DNA from: Halichondria panicea
Taxonomy: Eukaryota; Porifera; Demospongiae; Suberitida; Halichondriidae
Length of the DNA stretch: 64,000 nt
Direction of reading: 5' to 3'
Assembly (NCBI RefSeq): GCF_963675165.1
Contig: NC_087379.1
Span: 5,411,442-5,475,441 of the forward strand
Shown: positions 58,501 to 64,000 of the stretch, piece after piece
Layout of the letters: every line of letters begins with the position of its first letter
Position numbering within the stretch: the stretch's first letter is position 1
Position numbers and translations under genes: made by a program
The notes under the pieces: model-generated
Databases searched by the model: none
Told to the model about the DNA's origin: nothing
Seen by the model: the letters and a program-made list of their open reading frames with translations, nothing else

Positions 58501-61339
58501 AATACCGATAATCTGCTCTTGGTTCTTTTAAAAGCATATTCGAGCAATCTAAGGTTGGTGCTGAAGCTGTGACAGTTTAAAAGAGAAAGTTGATGGATGA
58601 TAAGCCGACGACTGTACAGTGTCATGCTATAAAGAGAAAAACTGACATTGACAAGACTATGATTGAAAGGTGATAAGTTAAAATAATTATCTCCACATCA
58701 ACTATGCTCAGAATTACTTATTGAAAAGGCAATCTCCCTCCCTCAATGGCTTTCAATCAACGCTCTTACATCAAAGGGAGTTAACTAAAAGTGCATTACA
58801 GTTACAAATCATCCATTGCTGAGGAGACCACTGAATTGTAGCATCAGCATCCACTATTGGTTCTATAGAGCAGATGTGGTGAATGTATATGATTCTGTCC
58901 ATACCTTTGCCGAGGACACAACGAAAACTGGTTGTTTCATACGCGAAACACCAAATCCAGCCTTTACAGAAACAAATACCAGAATATTACTAGGATATTT
59001 TGCTGGTGAAAAACCTTTGCGAATGAACCAAATCAGCAGAAAATTTGACCCTTTGCGATCTAACTATTGCATTTTGGTAAGGATCGTGTGTTAATAATTT
59101 AGGTTTTGCGGATTTTATTGTTGCGAATTGATCAACCATTGTTCGCAAATGTTTGATGCTCGCAAAACATTCTAGTAATACGATAGGTGAGGCAGATTAT
59201 GGTCTGTTTGCCATAGCAGCAGAGCAGTAATTACCTCGCTTGCATATGGCACTGATCCTTGCCAAGCACATTTCAAGCAAGAAGATATGGATATGAGAAA
59301 ACATCTCCTGAAATGCTTTGGAGAGGAGCGCATTACACAATTCCCATGCTACGATTGATCATGAACTTAAGTTTACTGAATCCCCTTATTAAACTGCATG
59401 CCTGCTATATATTATATTGTTTATACACATGCAGTGCATGGTCTTTATTGTTTTCATGCCTTTTAGGCTCACATGTCACTGCCTATATATAGTACCCTTG
59501 TCCACCAATGTTATGTGCATGCTTATAACAGACAACGCATGCGTGAACGGTTTTAAAAAAATCGTCAACTGCCACAATATTAATCAGTAAAGTAAGTAAT
59601 CAGCTATATACCAGCTCCAGTAAATCTAATATCTGCATGGAGTGATTTGAGGAAGTCTTTTAGTAACAATTAACCATCTGACCGCTAGTGGTTTAACAAA
59701 TACTCAGCTTCAAATCTACAGGTCTCGTACCAGTTTGAATTTTTTGCTTACATTTGCTCTGCATGCATGCATACCAATGTTCACGCAGATGACAACTTTG
59801 GCAGATTTGTTGACACTAACATCTATATGGGCTGTAAGCGATCAGCATTTGGCAGGTACAAAAACAATATCTAAATTGTTTTTCTGTGAATGCATCGTAA
59901 AGAACCAGAGCATGATGGTCAGAAGAGAGTTTCAATTCTTGTACCATGGCACAAAAATCTCTCGACAATGTATTTTTTTTATCAATGACCAATGATTCGG
60001 ATTGTGCCAATTGGTTTGAAAAGTATACACTGGATTGGGTGGCCATTATAGATGTTGGTATACTATTGCATAGGCAAGAAATCACCACTTATTGAGACCC
60101 CTCCCTAAATAGCAGTTATCTGCCTTTTGTTATTAATTCCACAAATCAACACGCTTGGATCCCATTGTCCAGGGATATAATGTTTGGTCCCAGTTAATAA
60201 CTATAGGTCCAAAAGTATACTCTTCATGCATGACATAGGCTTTGATATCCAATAAAAATTGCTCTTTTTTTGTCTTTTAAAGTCAGCAACAGCCTTAGCC
60301 TTAGTGCTAGCCCTTCGCTTATAACTATTCCCATTCTCGTTAATATATTATTTCCCCCAATATTTTGTAATGAGTATATGATCACCATTACAGGCTGGCA
60401 TCTACACTTTTAACTATTCCTTCTGCACAAGCTATAGCTATGGCAGTGTTCACAACAGCACCATGCACATTCTCAAAAGTTAGTTAAGTATTATTGCACT
60501 TGCCTATCCAGCTCCTCCCCAAGTAATAGTGGTCTGCCTTTCTTTTTTACTAGCAATTCATGAATGTCCGCATCACCTGTACCCGATATCTTCTGCTCCC
60601 TAGAACCTCGGTGAGGTTGTATTATGAAGACGTGTCGCTATATTTATCAAAAGTGACCTTTCGACAATACCTCGAGGCAAAATAATTTTAAACTCAAGGC
60701 GCATATGTACTGGTACTAACTAGATGGGCGTGGCCCGCCTCCATATAGGGGAGGACTGGTTTCAAGCCTATCAAGCATTCGTTCTGCTGCAGAAAATCAT
60801 GCAGCACCAATCAAATTGCAGAGTAACTTACGTAATGCATTTCAGTACCAATCAGATTGTATAGCCCTTGCGTAATGCATTTGTTGGCTCCCAGCTCCTT
60901 CCCTTCTTTGCAGCAAGGTGAGCTCTGTGGTTAGAGGCGCGGCTAATATTAACAATATTCATAGTTAGTACGCAATGCAGAGAACGAATGCTTGATAACC
61001 TTGAAACCCATCCCCCCATTTTATGGCTGGGGATGAGGGTACTAACAGCTTGTGCATAGCTCCAACACAGCGTTCACAGCGACTTTTTTGAAGCATGAGA
61101 CCGTTATATGACGACTTCAGCGGGCAAAGGGTTAATGTGCAATTAACATTGCCAGTATTGATCTGTCAGTAAATACATGTACATCGTTACACGCATCACT
61201 TTACCTCTTACAATGTACGTGTTAAATCTTCATATGATCATCATCACAGCGTGGAGAGACTGCTCTGATGATGGCCAAGAGATCATATCGCCCTAATTCT
61301 TCAGTAATCAGGCTTCTAAAGGAAGCTACTGAATCACAT
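46449..61339 (+). CDS. Paralogous ankyrin gene, 5' part
   Basis: Exons found: 46449-46538, 47503-47601, 48390-48488, 50213-50311 and 61250-61339, all phase 0 at both ends. The first starts MDIHDAASAGDLSAV. Three ankyrin exons follow (TPLWQAASRGHTDCVRKLL; TPLWMAAYQGHTDCVRELL; TPLMTAAFRGREDTVKVLL), then the capping exon RGETALMMAKRSYRPN. Exon order, phases and intron flanks mirror the giant gene, but with 3 cassettes in place of 21. No linker, death or GTPase exon was found in 61340-64000, so the gene continues beyond the window or is truncated. Confidence 0.8.
46624..47047. mobile_element. MITE with about 37-base terminal repeats
   Basis: Ends GGCCACTCCAAGTGATACTA and the reverse complement at 47013-47047 match with few changes. 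Flanked by TTA on both sides (46621-46623 and 47048-47050), a probable 3-base target duplication. It carries a tRNA-like stretch near 46887-46928. Confidence 0.75.
46887..46928 (-). other. tRNA-like A-box/B-box remnant (SINE-like)
   Basis: The minus strand has GTGGCCAAGTGATTAGAAGG, close to a tRNA D-arm (box A), followed at once by GCGAGTTCGAGTTCT, close to box B. No anticodon arm is present, so it is not a functional tRNA gene but could be a SINE head or decayed tRNA. Confidence 0.4.
47503..47601 (+). CDS. Paralogue ankyrin exon 1
   Basis: Thirty-three codons beginning YWRTPLWQAASRGHTD, ending DLADK; acceptor TTCATGTAG, donor GTGAGT. Confidence 0.8.
47651..47833. mobile_element. Short inverted-repeat element
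   Basis: CTTACATTAGATGTATTTCG at the left and CGAATACATCTAATGCAAGG at the right are near reverse complements. About 180 bases, non-coding. Confidence 0.6.
48135..48380. mobile_element. MITE inserted at a splice acceptor
   Basis: A 246-base element with 30-base perfect terminal repeats starting CAGGAGCCCATAAATAAGAG. It is flanked by the 7-base duplication CTCTTGT (48128-48134 and 48381-48387). The right-hand duplication plus AG forms the acceptor of the exon at 48390. Confidence 0.9.
48390..48488 (+). CDS. Paralogue ankyrin exon 2
   Basis: Thirty-three codons beginning NGDTPLWMAAYQGHTD, ending DLADE; donor GTGAAT is weaker than the GTGAGT of its siblings. Confidence 0.8.
48631..48836. mobile_element. 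TA-flanked MITE
   Basis: Termini CCGTATAGCGGGTAATTTTC and its partner ending GTAATTTTCGTG...-type on the opposite strand (ACACGCTATACGG at 48824-48836). TA dinucleotide on both sides (48629-48630, 48837-48838). Inner sequence repeats TTTTCGTGGTT. Relatives at 40738 and, as single ends, 1022 and 51574. Confidence 0.7.
48960..49580 (+). mobile_element. Dispersed non-coding element, copy 2 (truncated)
   Basis: Matches the right two-thirds of 26358-27262, including AACTCATGATTATGTTGAAT-like sequence and the end GGCTACGCCTTGAGGCATAA. Confidence 0.6.
50213..50311 (+). CDS. Paralogue ankyrin exon 3
   Basis: Thirty-three codons beginning DRVTPLMTAAFRGRED, ending IDITNK; acceptor CTCTTGCAG, donor AAA|GTGAGC. 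More diverged than the other cassettes. Confidence 0.8.
50357..51316 (-). mobile_element. Dispersed non-coding element, copy 3 (inverted)
   Basis: Near full-length inverted relative of 26358-27262, from TTATGCCTCGAGGCGTAGCC to CCAGCTTGAACACTAGTTAT. Together with copy 2 it forms a long inverted repeat around the exon at 50213. Confidence 0.65.
52188..54302. mobile_element. Outer nested element with GTGTCAAA-type repeats
   Basis: Left end CACTGTAAAAACAAGTGGGT and right end ATTTTTACTGTG are near reverse complements. Subterminal words CACGTGTGTCAAA, CGGGTGTCAAAT and TGACACGTGT recur at both ends. It encloses the element at 52380. Confidence 0.5.
52380..53803. mobile_element. Inner nested element, TA-flanked
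   Basis: Ends CACTGTTAAAAATGGGGTGT and its near reverse complement (ACACATCATTTTTAACAGTG), with TA on both sides. Subterminal arrays of AACACAC / GTGTGTT words. Central part includes a 2-3-copy minisatellite near 53547-53680 with GTATGCATGTGCT. No transposase recognised. Confidence 0.6.
55815..56130 (-). repeat. Inverted copy of the array-intron element
   Basis: Blocks CACCGAGTGTTGCTACTCTA, ATCGTTTTTAACAACAATCA and CACCTCCACCGAGGCATCAG match the long introns of the ankyrin array in reverse orientation. Confidence 0.65.
56457..56782. repeat. About 64-base minisatellite
   Basis: GATGCTCC recurs at 56524, 56588, 56654 and 56718. Each unit contains TGTACTGTACGACACCTGGT and ACAATAGCTGTGCAATTACA. 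Confidence 0.9.
57210..57860. repeat. Tandem copies of a dispersed repeat
   Basis: ATTAAGATTCAGACAGCTAG recurs about 193 bases apart (57331 and 57524), with a partial third copy. Single relatives lie at 39284-39540 and 54000-54200. Confidence 0.6.
58373..60757. other. Interior of the TTAA insertion, unassigned
   Basis: Open frames at 58816-59094 and 59735-59995 are short and match nothing I recognise. Bases 59790-59870 read DNFGRFVDTNIYMGCKRSAF on the + strand before a stop, which may be a decayed gene fragment. Confidence 0.3.
60758..61009. mobile_element. Short inverted-repeat element at the insertion's right end
   Basis: GGTTTCAAGCCTATCAAGCA on the left pairs with TGCTTGATAACCTTGAAACC on the right, with a one-base offset. 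About 250 bases. Confidence 0.6.
61250..61339 (+). CDS. Paralogue terminal ankyrin exon
   Basis: Thirty codons beginning RGETALMMAKRSYRPN, ending KEATESH. Same acceptor and donor context as 27624-27713. Confidence 0.8.
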
Positions 61340-62426
61340 GTGAGTCCGCACCTCAATTAAATTGGTGTTTTGGAATGTCATTGACATCAATAAAATAATT
61401 ATGTATTTATCATCAACGATAAATTTTCAATATCACATAATTATGACACTGTAATGCTGATCATGTTTTAATTTTAAAAGTTAGTTGCCGAATTAATTAA
61501 TCGTGTATTGTATTCTACCGAGATTACGCTCACCCTAATTGCAGCAGCTACAGGTATGAGGGGCTTAATTTAAATTTCAGAAACGGTAGTTTCGTTTCCC
61601 ACTTATAGGTGTTTGCCTCGAAATTACACCCACATGTTAATAACTTTTGTCTGAGTCTGACTCGATCAGGCCTGCCAGCACTTGAAATACAATGAATTCA
61701 ACAATGGTATAATGCAGGTAAATAGCTAGGTATAAAGAAAAGTATATAAAGAAAAGTATATAAGGGAAGAGTCGACTGTCAGAGTCTCCAACAGAGATTC
61801 TGAGAAGATTGCTAATATTTAAGACTAATGGATCTAGCTATATCCAAGCTAACCAGCGTACACAAAAACTGCTAAACGGGACATTCCATGTCAAGTCAAC
61901 GAGCACCCCCTCCGATTTCGACGAAACTTAGCATATACATACCTTACTATAAGTTATATATATAATCACACGCCCCATATGTCGTATGTCTTCTTAGTTA
62001 CGAGCCCTTGAAAATTTACCAAAATTTACAAATTTCGGTTCTTAGAGCATAAATTCTTCTCTGCCATGATTAATATGACAGATAAAAACTGCATGTATCA
62101 CCGTATGATATGGCCCTTCAGGTGGCAGGGGGTGGGCATTCGTTAAAAGGTCACAGGTCATTATTGTAACCTTTAATCATGCAAGCGTTATACTCGCGTA
62201 TTTATTTTTACTAAACCAGTCTTTAAGTACTATTGCCTGCCTTGTATAAGTTTTGTGATGGGATCTTCACGGGATCAGAAGATATGGACTTTGCAATACA
62301 AGTTGGTGCAGTATTTACTGCCTGTAGTTTATCCTATTGAATTCAACGGGTGATCTCTCAGAATTCTCCGAAATTTCATACATAAATAGAGTAATTATAT
62401 GGTGAGGTAATAACACACATAGGAAT

Positions 62427-62690
62427 TTAGGGTTGTGGCTTCTGAGGTATGGCCACCTGAATATTGCCGTTTTCCCAGACAGTTTCATTCAGCAAAGCCT
62501 TGACATCTGACAATTCATTCTTGAGAGCTTCTATCTCTCCCTGGAGGGTGCTTACAATGGCAGAGTGCATCTTTGGGTGCAGGTGCATGTGACAAACAAA
62601 GGGAGAGGTCCTGGAGCTTTCCATTATCCCTTTTATGACAAGTAACTGTAACCCCAGCACATGCAGTACCTGTGTAGTTGCTTCTGGCAC
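62427..62690 (-). CDS. Hypothetical small protein with coiled coil
   Basis: Eighty-seven codons; the second half, LQGEIEALKNELSDVKALLN, is a good coiled-coil heptad pattern and the end is PQKPQP. Just upstream on the same strand, in a different frame, a Cys-containing stretch (SSATCDLCCGAIKDGEDSL) ends in a stop. I do not recognise the family; it could be the last exon of a gene or a decayed transposon protein. Confidence 0.25.
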   Translation of the reverse strand: MPEATTQVLHVLGLQLLVIKGIMESSRTSPFVCHMHLHPKMHSAIVSTLQGEIEALKNELSDVKALLNETVWENGNIQVAIPQKPQP

Positions 62691-62732
62691 ACACCATCAC
62701 AAGTTATAGGCTGTCTTCTCCATCTTTGATAG

Positions 62733-62982
62733 CACCACAGCAAAGGTCACATGTGGCAGAGGACTTTCCCCAATGCAGGCTTTCTTTTTGCTCTCTTTGA
62801 TACACTGGCCACTGGAAAACTAACCATTGCTGCAATGCTAAGTTTTTAGCCTTCTTACACCACAGCAAAGGTCACATGTGGCAGAGGACTTTTCCCAATG
62901 CAGGCTTTCTTTTTGCTCTCTTTGATACACTGGCCACTGGAAAACTAGCCATTGCTACAATGCTAAGTTTTTAGCCTTCTTA
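62733..62982. repeat. 125-base tandem duplication
   Basis: CACCACAGCAAAGGTCACAT starts at 62733 and again at 62858; the copies differ at only a few bases. On the minus strand one copy has an open frame with VYQREQKESLHWGKSSATCD and the other has a TAG. Confidence 0.85.
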
Positions 62983-63448
62983 GTGTTCTCAGTGCAGTAA
63001 AGAACCTATACTTTAAAATCAGTTTTCTAGTTATCCACACACAAGTTTCTAGCAACTTCTCTGTTTAAAAGGCCCAAAGCCTCCCTTTGTCACACCATCC
63101 TCCATCTCAGATCCTCACCGTATGCGCTTGTTCTGTTAGGCTCGCAAGATACCATCATTCAAATTTACCACTCAGGGCAAAGGAAGAAAGAACGAACCGT
63201 CCAAGAAAAAGGAGAGCCTGCCTCGCTAAGTCGCGTGACGGTGGCACAGTGGTGGCACAGTGAAAATGAACGTGTGCTTTCAGTAGATAGGCGGAGCCTG
63301 ACAGGCAACAAAGCCACAGGATGCCTACGTATTGCAGACTCACTTTATAAAAGCTGCATGTAGCCAGAATCAATTGCAAGTCTGGAGATATCATAGACGA
63401 GGGCTTACCTAGCATAGTAAACACTAAAGATCTATCCTTGAGGCTTGA

Positions 63449-63449
<1 letters not shown>

Positions 63450-63490
<41 letters not shown>
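63450..63490. repeat. (TTA)n microsatellite
   Basis: About 13 trinucleotides; probable tail of the minus-strand LINE. Confidence 0.95.
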
Positions 63491-63721
63491 GAGCAGTATA
63501 TTGGTGAGAACGACAAACGTTGCAAGGTTGTGACCTCATGAGTACTGACATGTCCAGACTAAACCATTGGAGGAATAGCTGACTTAGATCTATATACATA
63601 CTAATTTGTTTGCTTCAGGGGCACGAGCCAATTATGTCGAATGTTCCCATGCAGTAACTCTGGAACTCTCTTAGTTACATGTAATAGATTGTATTGATGA
63701 TGTTAGATCGATAGGGTCCAG

Positions 63722-64000
63722 TCAATTCCATGCATAGTCGTGCAATCCTATTGTAGTAGTTTTAGAGGTTCTGCTCCTTTTGGGAAACTTTCTGGCAGTA
63801 GAACCAGCTCTAGTGGATGCGGAAATAATACCTGCATGCAGGTAAGCACTCAGGTCTACATTGTCTGGTAGATATTTGAGACACTCGACTAGGAACGTGA
63901 GGTCTTGAAGCTCTAACAATAGAGAGAGTGGGCGCATATTGAGGTATGTAGTTCTGCTGTAATTATCCGAGGATAAAATTGGTTGCCCTTGCCCTTCTAG
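63722..64000 (-). CDS. LINE reverse transcriptase C terminus (partial)
   Basis: Open to the window edge. Reads ILSSDNYSRTTYLN, LSLLLELQDLTFLVECLKYL, DNVDLSAYL and STRAGS. This matches the C-terminal pattern of jockey/CR1-type ORF2 proteins (Y.SR...L..LPL....EL.D..F..K.L, then TR..S). The 5' part is missing, so activity cannot be judged. Confidence 0.6.
   Translation of the reverse strand, partial: LEGQGQPILSSDNYSRTTYLNMRPLSLLLELQDLTFLVECLKYLPDNVDLSAYLHAGIISASTRAGSTARKFPKRSRTSKTTTIGLHDYAWN

Larger units (their letters stand above)
51401..61131. mobile_element. 9.7-kb TTAA-flanked composite insertion
   Basis: Bounded by CCCTTTCCCG (left) and CGGGCAAAGGG (right), with TTAA at 51397-51400 and 61132-61135. 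The matching intron of the giant gene (around 27496) has a single TTAA followed by the same TGTGCAATTA, an empty site. TTAA duplication and CCC ends are features of piggyBac-class transposons. No transposase was recognised inside; the interior is a mosaic of nested repeats. Confidence 0.7.
61340..63448. other. Unassigned region after the paralogue's last visible exon
   Basis: No death or GTPase exon of the paralogue is visible. A 125-base tandem duplication lies at 62733-62982 and a small minus-strand frame at 62427-62690. Confidence 0.5.
63450..64000 (-). mobile_element. 3' end of a non-LTR retrotransposon
   Basis: The minus strand carries the end of a reverse-transcriptase frame (stop at 63722), about 230 bases of untranslated sequence and then an (AAT)n tail at 63450-63490. 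CR1/L2/RTE-type LINEs often end in such short repeats. The rest lies beyond the window. Confidence 0.6.

Noticed and set aside
58816-59094. 92-codon frame inside the TTAA insertion
   Set aside because: Reads like protein in places but matches no family I know and lacks neighbours; kept only as a note in the unassigned interior.

Overview
The window reads as a slice of an invertebrate animal genome, most likely a demosponge such as Amphimedon. The reasons are spliced GT-AG genes, AT-rich introns and spacers packed with short inverted-repeat transposons, and an ankyrin / death-domain / ROCO / CARD gene cluster of the kind sponges carry. The species call is inferred from gene content and not from any alignment. 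No bacterial, viral or organellar gene was recognised.

Layout on the + strand: (1) bases 437-2079, the last four exons of a gene ending in a death-like domain. (2) Bases 2586-36424, one giant gene. Exon 1 (30 codons) is followed by 21 near-identical 99-base exons, each encoding one 33-residue ankyrin repeat in phase 0, then a degenerate ankyrin exon, a death-like domain, a long exon with a Roc-type GTPase and COR-like region interrupted by a 931-residue Ser/Thr/Lys/Asp repeat, a second death domain and a CARD-like C terminus. The exons I could join add up to 8,706 bases, an exact multiple of three (2,901 residues). (3) Bases 37238-37332, a broken copy of the same first exon. (4) Bases 39581-41362, the 3' part of a SAMD3-like gene. 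(5) Bases 42476-46205, a decayed piggyBac transposase gene on the minus strand, split by an apparently intact Merlin/ISXO2-type DNA transposon (44608-46146). (6) Bases 46449-61339 and beyond, a paralogous ankyrin gene with only three full ankyrin exons and large, transposon-swollen introns. (7) Bases 63450-64000, the 3' end of a non-LTR retrotransposon on the minus strand.

The giant gene looks like an intracellular sensor or adaptor of the innate-immune or cell-death type: ankyrin repeats for recognition, a ROCO GTPase switch and death-fold domains for signalling. Its ankyrin region has grown by whole-exon tandem duplication with the introns included. One block of 3,880 bases is present twice in tandem. 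Every cassette is symmetric (phase 0 at both ends), so any cassette can be gained, lost or skipped without a frameshift. Seven of the 21 cassettes have a splice acceptor that has lost its pyrimidine tract, which could make them optional exons. The neighbouring paralogue keeps the older short form.
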